64,000 nucleotides of DNA from Actinomycetes bacterium (GCA_021778895.1 JAJYBR010000003.1:151150-215149); one strand, 5' to 3'. Counted from the stretch's first letter, positions 1-9,371 are shown. Translations and numbers: made by a program. The notes: generated by a model from the letters alone, not told the origin.

Positions 1-1317
1 TTCTTGCTCCTCGGCGTGGCCTCACTCCAAGGACCCGAAGCCGGGACGACCGCGTTCACGATCAGCCGTGCGCCCTTCGGTCTGCGCGGATCCCGCCTCC
101 TCAGCTTCTTCAACTGGATCACCCAGCTGGGATTCGAGACGGAAGGCCTGATCCTGATCGTCGGGGCGGTCATGACGATCATGCAGCTGGCCGGCTACAA
201 CGTCGCCAGCCCGGTCAAGGTCCTCTTGATCATCCTGGCGGCAGCCATCCAGGCGGTCCTGCCGTACCTGGGGCACGCCACCATCGTCAAGGTGCTGCGC
301 CGCCTCATCGTGCCCTTCATCCTCATCTACGTCCTGCTGGCCATCTTCGACGCCCGGCACGGCAGCGTGCACTTCAAGGGATTCGGCGGCGGATGGGAGC
401 TCTACACCGCCGGCCTGGCCTTCACCATCGCCCTGTCGGGCCTGGGCTGGACCGAGTGCGGCAACGACTACACGCGCTACCTGCCGCGCGACGCACGCAA
501 GGGCTCGGTGGTGGGATGGGTGTTCCTCGGCACCGCGGTGCCCGAGATCGTCCTGATGACCATGGGCGCGCTGACCTTCACGTTCTTGTCGTCATCGACG
601 CAGGTCTCGATGTGGAACGGTGACAACCCCTTCCAGGTCCTGAGCAACCAGCACGTGATGCCCACCTGGTTCGTGGTCGTGTTCCTGATCTTCGCCATCG
701 TGCAGCTCTTCGGGATCAACTCGCTCGACCTGTACAGCTCGGGCGTATCGGTGCAAGCCATGGGGATCCGCCTGAAGCGCTACCAGGCCGTGGTCCTGGA
801 CTCGGTGATCGCCGGGCTGCTCACCCTGTGGGCCATGTTCCAGTCGACCTTCTCGCTCTACATGAAGGAGTTCGTCGGCGTGATCATCGTCTGGATCGCC
901 CCCTGGTTCGGCATCTACGTCACCGACTGGATCCTGCGCCGGTTCCACTACCACGCCCGCGAGCTCCAGCGCACCGACGCCGACGGTCTCTACTTCGGGG
1001 GCCGCAGCGGCGTGAACTGGAACGCCATCGTGGCCTTCGTGGTCGGCCTCGTCGCCTCGACGATCGCGTACTCCAAGGCGCCGCCACCGGTCAACTTCCC
1101 GTTCCACTGGATGACCCCGGTGTCCAACCACTTCGGCGGTGCCTGTGCCGGCGCCCTGTCGCACGGCGCGTGCACCGCGGGGTGGTACGGCGGCGCCGAC
1201 TTCTCGATCCCGAGCGGCATCATCGTCGCCGCGCTCCTCTACTGGCTGCTCGAGAAGGCCACCGGCTACGTGGGTTCCCAGGTCGCGCGCCAGAAGCAGC
1301 TCGAGTCGTCGCACTGA
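1..1317 (+). CDS. codB: NCS1-family cytosine/purine permease, 5' end outside the window
   Basis: Membrane importer of the nucleobase:cation symporter-1 family, most likely taking up cytosine. The reading frame is open from the first base, so the N-terminus is missing. About 438 residues remain, with ten or so hydrophobic helices, including the stretch with GLGWTECGNDYTRYLP, which resembles the NCS1 segment between TM5 and TM6, and a basic C-terminal tail. The neighbours support the substrate: a yeast-type cytosine deaminase and uracil phosphoribosyltransferase lie within 2 kb. An allantoin or other purine/pyrimidine substrate cannot be excluded from sequence alone. A strong hairpin follows the stop codon. 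Confidence 0.85.
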   Translation, partial: FLLLGVASLQGPEAGTTAFTISRAPFGLRGSRLLSFFNWITQLGFETEGLILIVGAVMTIMQLAGYNVASPVKVLLIILAAAIQAVLPYLGHATIVKVLRRLIVPFILIYVLLAIFDARHGSVHFKGFGGGWELYTAGLAFTIALSGLGWTECGNDYTRYLPRDARKGSVVGWVFLGTAVPEIVLMTMGALTFTFLSSSTQVSMWNGDNPFQVLSNQHVMPTWFVVVFLIFAIVQLFGINSLDLYSSGVSVQAMGIRLKRYQAVVLDSVIAGLLTLWAMFQSTFSLYMKEFVGVIIVWIAPWFGIYVTDWILRRFHYHARELQRTDADGLYFGGRSGVNWNAIVAFVVGLVASTIAYSKAPPPVNFPFHWMTPVSNHFGGACAGALSHGACTAGWYGGADFSIPSGIIVAALLYWLLEKATGYVGSQVARQKQLESSH

Positions 1318-1322
1318 GGGTC

Positions 1323-1358
1323 GGGGCTGACGCCGGCCGACCGGTCGGCGTCAGCCCC
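1323..1358. terminator. Bidirectional terminator between convergent genes
   Basis: Perfect 13-bp inverted repeat GGGGCTGACGCCG / CGGCGTCAGCCCC with a 10-base loop. It starts a few bases after the permease stop and includes the stop codon of the convergent phosphoribosyltransferase gene, so it can serve both transcripts. No U-tract follows, which is common in high-GC actinobacteria. Confidence 0.75.
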
Positions 1359-1971
1359 GCCAGTCCTCGCGCAGACCGCCCGCGCCATCGGGGTGGAACA
1401 CCGGGATGGCGCCCAGAGCACTGACCAGCTCGGCATCAGCGCCCAGCGACTCGCGCCAGATGGACCCCTCGGTCACCAACGTGCCGATGGCGACCACGTC
1501 GGCACCGATGCGGCGCAGGAGCCGGAGTGCCGCGCCCGTCGAGGCCCCGGTCGAGATGACGTCATCGACGATGGCGACGCGACGGCCGTGCACGTCGCCG
1601 ATGCGCGCCCGGTCGAAGAGGAGACGCTGCTCGGCGTCGGTCGTGATGGAGCGCACCGACTCGGTCAGCGCGTCGGCCAGATGGATCTTGGGCGTCTTGT
1701 GCAAGATGACGTACTGGTCCAGACCCAGGTGCCGCGTCACCTCGATGGCGACAGGTATTCCCATCGTCGCCACCGTGGCCACGATCTCGACGTCGTGCGC
1801 CCGCAGCATGTCCGCCAGCTCGGCGCCCGCACGATCCATGAACTCGATGCCCATGTCGACGGTGATGAGCAGTGCGAGGGCCATGTCCGAGCTCAGCGGC
1901 ACGACCGGCAGGCGCACCCTCTGCGTGCCGACCTCGACTTCATACTCGCTCGCCTCCACCGCGTGGAGCAT
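1351..1971 (-). CDS. Phosphoribosyltransferase (adenine-PRT-like)
   Basis: A 206-residue type I phosphoribosyltransferase. The PRPP-binding loop is clear: VAIVDDVISTGAS near residue 140. The N-terminal half contains the TMGIPVAIEVTRHLGL segment, and the gene lies next to cytosine deaminase and near upp, so it probably transfers ribose phosphate to a nucleobase. Adenine-PRT-like enzymes are the closest match I recognise, but the base cannot be fixed. The frame is open further upstream; I start at the ATG at 1971 because the upstream extension is the antisense of the deaminase gene. Only 9 bases separate this start from the divergent deaminase start. Confidence 0.8.
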   Translation of the reverse strand: MLHAVEASEYEVEVGTQRVRLPVVPLSSDMALALLITVDMGIEFMDRAGAELADMLRAHDVEIVATVATMGIPVAIEVTRHLGLDQYVILHKTPKIHLADALTESVRSITTDAEQRLLFDRARIGDVHGRRVAIVDDVISTGASTGAALRLLRRIGADVVAIGTLVTEGSIWRESLGADAELVSALGAIPVFHPDGAGGLREDWRG

Positions 1972-1990
1972 ACTGAAACCATGATTGATC
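1960..1990. promoter_or_regulatory. Nine-base divergent gap with probable leaderless start
   Basis: The two start codons (1971 minus, 1981 plus) are 9 bases apart, too close for leaders on both sides. CATACT lies at positions -12 to -7 relative to the deaminase ATG, where a -10 box would sit for a leaderless mRNA. The same CATACT at the same offset precedes the arsR-like gene at 44263. Inference from spacing only. Confidence 0.4.
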
Positions 1991-2448
1991 GCCCAGCCAT
2001 CGAGCGTGCCCAGGCGCGCACCATGCTGCGCAGTGCACTCTCCGAGGCCCAGTTGGGACTGGCCGAGGGAGGCATCCCGATCGGTGCCGCCCTGTTCACG
2101 CGCGCCGGTGAGCTGCTGGCCGCCGGGCACAACCGCCGGGTGCAAGACGATGACCCGTCGGTCCACGCCGAGACCGACGCCTTCCGGCGCGCGGGTCGAC
2201 GGCGCGACTACCGCGACTGCGTCATGGTGACGACGCTCTCGCCGTGCTGGTACTGCTCGGGGCTGGTGCGCCAGTTCGGGATCGGCGCTGTCGTCATCGG
2301 TGAGAGCCACAACTTCGTCGGGGGCCACGAGTGGCTCGCCCAGGGCGGCGTGGAGATCGTCGAGCTCGACGACGACGAGTGCACCAGCCTGCTGGGCGCC
2401 TACATCCGGGACAATCCGGGCATCTGGTTCGAGGATATCGGCCGCTGA
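1981..2448 (+). CDS. Cytosine deaminase, FCY1 (yeast) type
   Basis: Zinc-dependent hydrolase converting cytosine to uracil and ammonia. The 155-residue protein belongs to the small cytidine-deaminase-like superfamily, not the large CodA amidohydrolase type. Metal and catalytic residues are visible: H62-A-E64 and the TTLSPCWYC block with C89 and C92, almost the same positions as in yeast Fcy1. The C-terminus ends WFEDIG, a hallmark of the yeast enzyme. A second in-frame ATG at residue 15 is an alternative start. Together with the permease and upp it makes a cytosine-to-UMP salvage route. Its TGA abuts the upp stop, forming TGATCA. Confidence 0.9.
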   Translation: MIDRPAIERAQARTMLRSALSEAQLGLAEGGIPIGAALFTRAGELLAAGHNRRVQDDDPSVHAETDAFRRAGRRRDYRDCVMVTTLSPCWYCSGLVRQFGIGAVVIGESHNFVGGHEWLAQGGVEIVELDDDECTSLLGAYIRDNPGIWFEDIGR

Positions 2449-3084
2449 TCAGCGGACGGGCGGGCCGAACAGCCGGTCTCCGGCATCGCCCAGGCCCGGA
2501 ACGATGTAGCCGACGTCGTTGAGCACGTCGTCGAGGGCCGCGGCGACGATCGCCACATCGGGGTGGCGTGACTCCACGACCTCGACGCCCGGACGTGCCG
2601 CGATCAGGCACAGGACCGTGATGCGCGTCGCTCCCCGGGCTTCGAGCATGGTCAAGACGGTGTCCATCGAGCCGCCGGTCGCGAGCATCGGGTCGCACAC
2701 GACCACCTCGGTCCCGGCCAGATCATCGGGCAGCCCGTCGAGGTAGACGTCGGGTCGCAGCGTGGTCTCGTTGCGGCGCAGGCCGACCAGGCACAGGCGG
2801 TTGTGCGGCAGCACCTCCTGCACGGCGGGGCTCATGCCCAGCCCGGCGCGCAGGATCGGCACGATGACGTACTCGCGCTCGATGCTCACTGCCGGTGCGC
2901 CCTCCTGCACGGGAGTGTCGACGGTCGTTGGCGTGACCGGGACGTGGCGGAAGGCCTCGTAGGCCAAGAAGCGCGATATCTCGCGCGCGAGTCGGAGGAA
3001 GTCGGCATTGGAGGTCGTGCGACTCCGCAGTTGGCGGACCTTGTCCGCCACCAAGGGGTGGTCGACTGTCGTGAAGGTGGCCAT
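2449..3084 (-). CDS. upp: Uracil phosphoribosyltransferase
   Basis: Converts uracil plus PRPP to UMP. The 211-residue length is typical of the family. Signature segments are intact: VPILRAGLGM, the PRPP loop CDPMLATGGS, and the C-terminal uracil-binding stretch GYIVPGLGDAGDRLFG. It takes the product of the deaminase encoded convergently next to it. The start ATG is at 3084. The stop codon directly touches that of the deaminase, with no intergenic base. Confidence 0.96.
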   Translation of the reverse strand: MATFTTVDHPLVADKVRQLRSRTTSNADFLRLAREISRFLAYEAFRHVPVTPTTVDTPVQEGAPAVSIEREYVIVPILRAGLGMSPAVQEVLPHNRLCLVGLRRNETTLRPDVYLDGLPDDLAGTEVVVCDPMLATGGSMDTVLTMLEARGATRITVLCLIAARPGVEVVESRHPDVAIVAAALDDVLNDVGYIVPGLGDAGDRLFGPPVR

Positions 3085-3162
3085 CGCGCCACACTACGCC
3101 GCGGCGTCGAGGGCTGCTGTGGCCAGCCGGGTGCTCGCGGGGCCCCGGTACGCTGAACAACC

Positions 3163-4992
3163 GTGACGGTGGGTGACCTGGGCGCGGCGCGAGACCACGC
3201 CCACGGTGGGCCCCTCGGTGGAGTGCGCTCGGACTACCCGGGCCCCCGCCGGCACATCGCCCCGGATCCGGGCCTGCCGTGGTGGCGGCGCATCGTGCCC
3301 ATCGTCGCCTCGCACCGGGCAGTGTTCTTCGCCGCGATCATCCTCTCGTTCGCCAGCCTCGTCTTCCAGACGCTGGTGCCGAGCCTGCTGAACGGGGCCA
3401 TCGACCACGCCTTGGTCAAGAACAACGGCACGCTCGCCCACGACGTCCGGTTGATCGTGGTGATCGGCCTGGCCGCCGGGGTGACGGGCATCCTGTCGCG
3501 GCGCTACCTCTACTCAACGGCCTACAACGTCGAGGCTGACCTGCGGTCGCTGATCTACGAGCACCTCACGTCGCTGTCGTTCTCCTTCTACGACCGCGTC
3601 CAGTCGGGCCAGCTGATCAGCCGGGCCAACAGCGACATCCGCTCGGTGACGATGTACTCCACCTTCGCGCCCCAGATCGTGGTCCAGATCTTCATCGGCG
3701 TCATCGCCGTCGGCTTCATGCTGGCCATCAGCGTGCCCCTGACCCTGGTGGCGCTGATCGTGATGCCCATCTTGTACGTGGTCGGCATCAAGATGCGCCG
3801 GGTCATGTTCCCGATCTCGTGGATCACCCAGGCGCGCCTCGCCGACGTCGCCACCATCGTCGACGAGAACGTCAACGGCGTGCGCGTGGTCAAGGCCTTC
3901 GCCCAGGAGGAGTCGGAGATCAACCGCCTCTCCGACGCGGCCGAGGGGGTGGCGTGGGCCTACATCACCGACGCCCACCTGCGAGCCATCTGGTCGCCGT
4001 GGGTCCAGAACCTCCCCCAGCTGGGCCTCGGCATGGTCCTCACGGCCGGCGGCCTGATGGTGATCGGCGGCCACCTGGGCTACGGCGCCATCCTGGCCTT
4101 CAACGCCTACCTCCTGATGCTCCAGGCCCCCTTCATGATGCTGGGCCAGCTGGTGATGATGGGCCAGCGCGCCCGCGCCAGCGCTGAGCGCATCTTCGAG
4201 ATCCTCGACCAGCGCACCGACATCGTCGAGCGCGCCGATGCCACCCCGTGGCCCGGCGGCCCGGGGCGCCTCGACTTCTCCCACGTCACCTTCGCCTACG
4301 GCGACGGACCCGACGTGCTGTCCGACTTCGACCTGCACATCGAGCCCGGCACCACCGTCGCCCTGGTGGGCCGCACGGGATCGGGCAAGTCGACGGTGGC
4401 GCGCCTGCTGCCGCGCTTCTACGACGTGGACCACGGCGCGATCACGATCGATGGCCACGATGTGCGCGACCTCACGCTGACCTCGCTTCGCGACACCGTG
4501 GGCGTCGTGCTCGACGAGCCCTTCTTGTTCTCGACGTCGATTCGCGACAACATCGCGTACGGCCGCCCCGACGCCCCACTCGCGGAGATCGAGGCGGCCG
4601 CGCAAGCGGCCCACGCCGACGAGTTCATCACCCGGCTGGATCACGGCTACGACACCGTCGTGGGCGAGCGCGGCTACACCCTCTCGGGCGGACAGCGCCA
4701 GCGGATCGCCATCGCTCGCACCCTGCTCGCCAACCCCCCGGTGCTCGTGCTCGACGACGCGACGAGCGCCATCGACGTGCACATCGAGGAGCAGATCCAC
4801 GACGCCCTGGCCCACCTGCTGGCCAACCGCACCACACTCGTCATCGCGCACCGCGTCTCGACGATCTCGCTGGCCGACCGCGTGGTGCTCCTCGACGCGG
4901 GTCGCATCGTCGCCGACGGCACGCACGTCGACCTGCTGCGCACGTCGCCGCTGTACGCCGAGATCCTCTCGCAGGCCGAGAGGCCCGCATGA
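3163..4992 (+). CDS. ABC exporter half-transporter A (degenerate catalytic site)
   Basis: 609-residue half-transporter with an N-terminal six-helix membrane domain (about 35-330) and a C-terminal ATPase domain. Walker A is GRTGSGKST, the signature LSGGQRQR is canonical, but Walker B reads VLVLDDATS, with Asp where the catalytic Glu normally stands, and the Q-loop reads VVLDEPFLF, with Asp where Gln is expected. This pattern is known from heterodimeric exporters, where one ATP site is non-hydrolytic. GTG start at 3163. Its stop overlaps the start of the second half-transporter. Substrate unknown; drug or lipid export is usual for the family. Confidence 0.9.
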   Translation: MTVGDLGAARDHAHGGPLGGVRSDYPGPRRHIAPDPGLPWWRRIVPIVASHRAVFFAAIILSFASLVFQTLVPSLLNGAIDHALVKNNGTLAHDVRLIVVIGLAAGVTGILSRRYLYSTAYNVEADLRSLIYEHLTSLSFSFYDRVQSGQLISRANSDIRSVTMYSTFAPQIVVQIFIGVIAVGFMLAISVPLTLVALIVMPILYVVGIKMRRVMFPISWITQARLADVATIVDENVNGVRVVKAFAQEESEINRLSDAAEGVAWAYITDAHLRAIWSPWVQNLPQLGLGMVLTAGGLMVIGGHLGYGAILAFNAYLLMLQAPFMMLGQLVMMGQRARASAERIFEILDQRTDIVERADATPWPGGPGRLDFSHVTFAYGDGPDVLSDFDLHIEPGTTVALVGRTGSGKSTVARLLPRFYDVDHGAITIDGHDVRDLTLTSLRDTVGVVLDEPFLFSTSIRDNIAYGRPDAPLAEIEAAAQAAHADEFITRLDHGYDTVVGERGYTLSGGQRQRIAIARTLLANPPVLVLDDATSAIDVHIEEQIHDALAHLLANRTTLVIAHRVSTISLADRVVLLDAGRIVADGTHVDLLRTSPLYAEILSQAERPA

Positions 4993-6923
4993 CGTGGGGC
5001 GGAGGATTCGGCGGGGGGGGATTCGGCGTCTTCCACGGTGGGGGGCACTCGACGTCCGGGCTGCCCTTTGGCGGCATCCCCTCCGAGCTCCAGGAGGAGG
5101 CGACGCGCCTGCTCGACTCCGAGCCGAGCCGCCCGCCCTCGGCCCGGGCGTTCACCCAGCGGCCCTCGGCGGCCGAGCGCCGCCCGCTGAGCCTGCCCCA
5201 GCTGCTCGCCTCGTACCGGGGCCTGCTGGCGATCGCCAGCCTGCTGGTGCTGGGCACCAGCCTGCTGCTCCAGGCCGGGCCCAAGATCACCGAGTACGCC
5301 ATCGACCACGGGATGCTGCCCGGCCACCGGTCGGTCCGCGTCGTCGTCGTGGCGGGCACCCTCTACGCGGTGATCGCGCTGGTCAACGTGGGACTGCAGC
5401 GCTGGCAGACCGATGCGACGGGCCGCCTGGCGTCGCGCGTGATGCACGACCTGCGGGTCCGCGTCTTCACGCACCTGCAGAGGCTCAGCCTCGACTTCTT
5501 CACCGAGGAGAAGGCCGGCGTGCTGATGAGCCGCATGACGAGCGACATCGAGAATCTCCAGCAGCTGCTCCAAGACGGCCTCGCCCAGTTCGCGACCCAG
5601 GGGCTCACGATGGTCGTGATCACGATCGTGCTCTTCGCGACCAACGTCGAGCTGGCCGCGTGGACGATCCTGCTCGTCGTGCCCGTGCTGGCCATCTTGT
5701 CGGTCTGGTTCCACCACGCCTCCGAGCGCGGCTACCTGCGCACGCGTGACCGCATCGCCCTCGTCCTGGCCGACCTGTCCGAGTCCCTCTACGGGATCCG
5801 CGTCATCACCGCCCACAACCGGCAGCGCCGCAACATCACCAATCACCGCCACGTCGTGGGCGCCTACCGGGACTCCAACCTCTACACCGGACGCGTCAGC
5901 TCGATGTACGGCCCCACGACCAACCTGATCGGCATCCTCGGCCAGGCGCTCCTGCTGGGCATCGGCGGCCACCTGGTCCTCGAGCACCGCATGAGCCTGG
6001 GTGCCCTGGTCGCCTTCTTCTTGTACCTCAACCGCTTCTTCCAGCCCATCCAGCTGCTGGTCCAGCAGTACAACGCGCTCCAGCAGGGACGCTCCTCGAT
6101 CATCCGCCTGCGGGGCCTCCTGGCGACCCCGCCCACCGTCGACGAGGTCGCCGACGCCCCCGCACTCCCCCCGGTCGACGGCCGGATCACCTTCGCCGCG
6201 GTGAGCTTCGGCTACCAGGCGGACCGCTTGGCGCTCGACGGCATCGACCTGGAGATCGCTCCCGGCCAGACCGTGGCCGTGGTCGGCCCCACCGGCGCCG
6301 GCAAGTCGACACTGGCCAAGCTCGTGAACCGCTTCTACGACCCCACCGCGGGCCAGGTCCTGATCGACGGCGTCGACGTGCGCGCGGTGTCCCTACGCTC
6401 GCTGCGCCGCCAGATCGGGCTGGTGCCCCAAGAGCCCTTCTTGTTCGCGGGATCGATCCGTACCAACCTGGCATTCGGCAATCCGAACGTGACCGACGCC
6501 GAGATCGACGAGGCCATCGACGTGGTGGGACTGCGCGATCTGGTCGAGCGCCTGCCGGACGGGCTCGACGCCGAGGTCCACGAGCGCGGCCAGACCCTGT
6601 CGGCCGGCGAGCGCCAGCTGCTGGCCCTGGCCCGGGCCTTCCTCGCCCGGCCCCGGATCCTGGTGCTCGACGAGGCGACGTCGTCCCTGGACCTCAAGAG
6701 CGAGCAGGTCGTCGAACGGGCCCTCGACCGGGTCCTCGAGGGTCGCACCGCTCTGCTGATCGCCCACCGCCTAAGCACGGCCGAGCGCGCCGATCGCATC
6801 GTGGTCGTCGATCACGGGCAGATCGTCGAGCAGGGCACCCCGCGCGAGCTCGTGGCCCGCGACGGGATCTACGCGCAGATGCACGCCGCGTGGGTCGCCG
6901 CCGGCGGGCAGGGCGTCGCCTGA
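4989..6923 (+). CDS. ABC exporter half-transporter B (canonical catalytic site)
   Basis: 644-residue partner of the preceding gene, translationally coupled by ATGA. It begins with a Gly-rich segment (MTWGGGFGGGGFG), then an amphipathic linker, six membrane helices, and an ATPase domain with Walker A GPTGAGKST, Q-loop VPQEPFLF and Walker B ILVLDEATS, all canonical. Its signature motif is altered to LSAGERQL. Thus this Walker pair plus the canonical LSGGQ of partner A forms the competent site, and the other composite site is degenerate. The frame is open upstream to 4248, but that extension is a shadow of partner A. The Gly-rich N-terminus is common in actinobacterial homologues. Confidence 0.9.
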   Translation: MTWGGGFGGGGFGVFHGGGHSTSGLPFGGIPSELQEEATRLLDSEPSRPPSARAFTQRPSAAERRPLSLPQLLASYRGLLAIASLLVLGTSLLLQAGPKITEYAIDHGMLPGHRSVRVVVVAGTLYAVIALVNVGLQRWQTDATGRLASRVMHDLRVRVFTHLQRLSLDFFTEEKAGVLMSRMTSDIENLQQLLQDGLAQFATQGLTMVVITIVLFATNVELAAWTILLVVPVLAILSVWFHHASERGYLRTRDRIALVLADLSESLYGIRVITAHNRQRRNITNHRHVVGAYRDSNLYTGRVSSMYGPTTNLIGILGQALLLGIGGHLVLEHRMSLGALVAFFLYLNRFFQPIQLLVQQYNALQQGRSSIIRLRGLLATPPTVDEVADAPALPPVDGRITFAAVSFGYQADRLALDGIDLEIAPGQTVAVVGPTGAGKSTLAKLVNRFYDPTAGQVLIDGVDVRAVSLRSLRRQIGLVPQEPFLFAGSIRTNLAFGNPNVTDAEIDEAIDVVGLRDLVERLPDGLDAEVHERGQTLSAGERQLLALARAFLARPRILVLDEATSSLDLKSEQVVERALDRVLEGRTALLIAHRLSTAERADRIVVVDHGQIVEQGTPRELVARDGIYAQMHAAWVAAGGQGVA

Positions 6924-7979
6924 TCAGCCCATCAGGCGACGGGCCTCCTCGATCAGCTGGGCCGCCGACTGCCCGGGGCGCGGGAGCGGCACCACCTGCA
7001 GGTGCGTCACCCCCGCCTCGGCGAAGGCCGCCATCCGCTCGGCGACGTAGCCGGGCGGGCCGATGAGGGTGGTCAGCTCCAGGAACGCCGCCGGGACGGC
7101 CGCCTCCGCCTCCGCCTTGTGGCCCGCAAGGTAGAGGTCCTGGATCTGCGCGGCCTCGCGGGCGAAGCCGTAGCGCACGGCGAGCTCGGTGTAGAAGTTC
7201 TGGCCCTTGGCCCCCATGCCCCCGACGTACAGGGCGACCATCGAGCGCTGCAGGTTGCGCAACTCGAGGGTCGCCTCGTCCTCGCCGATGGCCAGAAGCC
7301 CGCCCGCCGTGATCATCAGGGACCCGCGAGCGGGGTCCCGGCGAGCGGCACCGGCCGCCAGTGACGATCCCCACACGTCGCCGGCGCGCTCGGGGATGAA
7401 GAGGATCGGCATCCACCCGTCGGCGACCTCGGCGGCCAGGGCCACGTTCTTCTCGCCCAGGGCGGCGATCCAGATGGGGATGGAGTCACGCACGGGATGG
7501 GCGATGATCTTGAGCGGCTTGCCCAGACCGGTTCCTTGCCCCTCGGGCAGCGGCATCTGGTAGTAGCGGCCGTGGTGCTCGAGCGGCACCTCGCGCCGCC
7601 AGACGTCTCGACAGATCTCCACGATCTCGCGCGTGCGGCCCAGGGGGCTGGTGTAGGGAACGCCGTGGAATCCCTCGATCACCTGGGGTCCCGAGGCCCC
7701 CAGGCCCAGGTGGAAGCGACCGTCGGACAGGGCGTCGATGCCCGCCGCGGTCATCGCGATCAGCGTCGGCGTGCGGGTGTAGATGGGCAGGATGCCCGCC
7801 CCGAGCTCGACGCGCGACGTGGTCGCGGCCAGGTAGCCCAGCAGGGACGGCCCGTCGAAGCCGTAGGCCTCGGCCACCCACACCAGGTCGAGGCCCGCGG
7901 ACTCCAGGTCCGACACCTCTCGAGCCGCCTCCTTGAAGCCGCCCGCATAGCTGAGGGTCGTCGTCAGCTTCACCGCCAC
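6924..7979 (-). CDS. LLM-class (F420-dependent type) oxidoreductase
   Basis: 351-residue luciferase-like TIM-barrel protein. Recognisable features are the N-terminal SYAGGFKEAA...LDLVWVAEAYGFD segment, LGLGASGPQVIEGFHG, and the central IPIWIAALGEKNVALAAEVADGW stretch. Close relatives in actinobacteria use coenzyme F420 to oxidise or reduce unknown small molecules. The substrate cannot be predicted. The stop codon abuts that of the ABC exporter, again forming TGATCA. Confidence 0.85.
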   Translation of the reverse strand: MAVKLTTTLSYAGGFKEAAREVSDLESAGLDLVWVAEAYGFDGPSLLGYLAATTSRVELGAGILPIYTRTPTLIAMTAAGIDALSDGRFHLGLGASGPQVIEGFHGVPYTSPLGRTREIVEICRDVWRREVPLEHHGRYYQMPLPEGQGTGLGKPLKIIAHPVRDSIPIWIAALGEKNVALAAEVADGWMPILFIPERAGDVWGSSLAAGAARRDPARGSLMITAGGLLAIGEDEATLELRNLQRSMVALYVGGMGAKGQNFYTELAVRYGFAREAAQIQDLYLAGHKAEAEAAVPAAFLELTTLIGPPGYVAERMAAFAEAGVTHLQVVPLPRPGQSAAQLIEEARRLMG

Positions 7980-8096
7980 CTCCCCGTTCGCGGTCAGCGT
8001 AACCGACCGGTAGCCGCCGTCTCGACGGGCACGACGTGGCGTACGCTGGGGGCGAGGGCAACGGCGCTCTCCTCAGAACTAAAGGCTGGTGACAAC

Positions 8097-9371
8097 GTGG
8101 TCACGCGACCGAATGACGCAAACGCGCACGAGTTCAATCCCTGGCTCCGCGTGGTGTCCCTGATCGAGTCGGCGGGAGCCCTGCTGGGCCTCCGCGACGA
8201 CATGATCCAGCGCATCGTGATGCCCGAGCGCGTGCTCGAGGTGGCGGTGCCGGTGCGCATGGATGGCGGCAACGTCGAGATGTTCACGGGCTGGCGCATC
8301 CAGCACAACACGTCCCGGGGTCCGGGCAAGGGCGGCATCCGCTTCCACCCCAGCGTGAACACCGACGAGATCGCCGCGCTGTCGGCGGACATGTCCATCA
8401 AGTGCGCGGTCGTCAACATCCCCTACGGCGGTGCCAAGGGCGGCGTCAAGGTCGACCCCGCCCAGCTGTCGCGCGGTGAGCTCGAGCGGCTCACCCGGCG
8501 CTACGCCTTCGCCATCGCGCCCATGATCGGCCCCGACCGCGACATCCCGGCGCCCGACATCAACACCGACTTCCAGGTCATGAGCTGGATCATGGACACG
8601 GTGTCCATGCTGCGCGGCCACAACACGCCGGGTGTCGTCACGGGCAAGCCCTTGTCCATCGGCGGCAGCATGGGCCACGCCGGCGCCACGTCGCTCGGCG
8701 TCACCAACTGCACCATGGCGCTGCTGCAGCGCCTGGGCCGCATGGCCAACGAGCAGCGCGTCGTGATCCAGGGCTACGGCAAGGTCGGTGCCCCGCTGGT
8801 CAAGCTGCTGAGCGACCGCGGCATGAAGATCGTGGGCATCGCCGACATCTCGGGCGCGATCCACGACCCGTCCGGTATCGACCCGCGGGCGCTGGCCAAG
8901 CACTACGAGGAGGCCAAGACCGTCGTCGGCCTGCCGGGTGCCGAGTCCATCGCCGCCGACCAGCTGTTCAGCCTGCCCAGCGACATCGCGATCCCCGCGG
9001 CGCTGGGTGGCGTGATCGACGAGCGCGTTGCCCAATCGATGGCGGCCTCGGTGGTCGTCGAGGCGGCCAACGGTCCCACCACCGGCGAGGGAGCCGCAGT
9101 GCTCGCGGACCGGGGGATCCCCGTGATTCCCGACGTGCTGGCCAATGCCGGCGGCGTCGTCGCCTCGTACTTCGAGTGGGCCCAGGACCTGCAGGGATTC
9201 ATGTGGGAGCCCGAGCTGTTCCACCGCCGCCTTGAGAAGACGATGAGCGACGCCTTCAACGCCGTGTGGTCCCGCCACCTCGAGCTCAAGGTCGAGCTGC
9301 GCGAGACGGCCATCGCCCTAGGCGTCGAGCGCATCGCCGAGGCGACCGAGGTCCGCGGCCTGTTCCCCTGA
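8097..9371 (+). CDS. gdhA: Glu/Leu/Phe/Val dehydrogenase (glutamate dehydrogenase)
   Basis: Oxidative deamination of glutamate, or the reverse, with NAD(P). The 424 residues match the usual length. The glutamate-binding lysine motif GPGKGGIRFHP, the catalytic PYGGAKGG segment and the Rossmann motif VIQGYGKVG are intact. The GTG at 8097 was chosen because AAAGG lies 11 bases upstream and conserved sequence starts soon after; the frame is open further upstream but with unrelated composition. It stands alone, with a promoter presumably in 7980-8096 and a very long hairpin after the stop. Confidence 0.93.
   Translation: MVTRPNDANAHEFNPWLRVVSLIESAGALLGLRDDMIQRIVMPERVLEVAVPVRMDGGNVEMFTGWRIQHNTSRGPGKGGIRFHPSVNTDEIAALSADMSIKCAVVNIPYGGAKGGVKVDPAQLSRGELERLTRRYAFAIAPMIGPDRDIPAPDINTDFQVMSWIMDTVSMLRGHNTPGVVTGKPLSIGGSMGHAGATSLGVTNCTMALLQRLGRMANEQRVVIQGYGKVGAPLVKLLSDRGMKIVGIADISGAIHDPSGIDPRALAKHYEEAKTVVGLPGAESIAADQLFSLPSDIAIPAALGGVIDERVAQSMAASVVVEAANGPTTGEGAAVLADRGIPVIPDVLANAGGVVASYFEWAQDLQGFMWEPELFHRRLEKTMSDAFNAVWSRHLELKVELRETAIALGVERIAEATEVRGLFP

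Noticed and set aside
4248..4988. N-terminal extension of the second ABC half-transporter
   Set aside because: Lies within the first half-transporter in another frame; the ATG at 4989 with ATGA coupling and the family's Gly-rich start is better.
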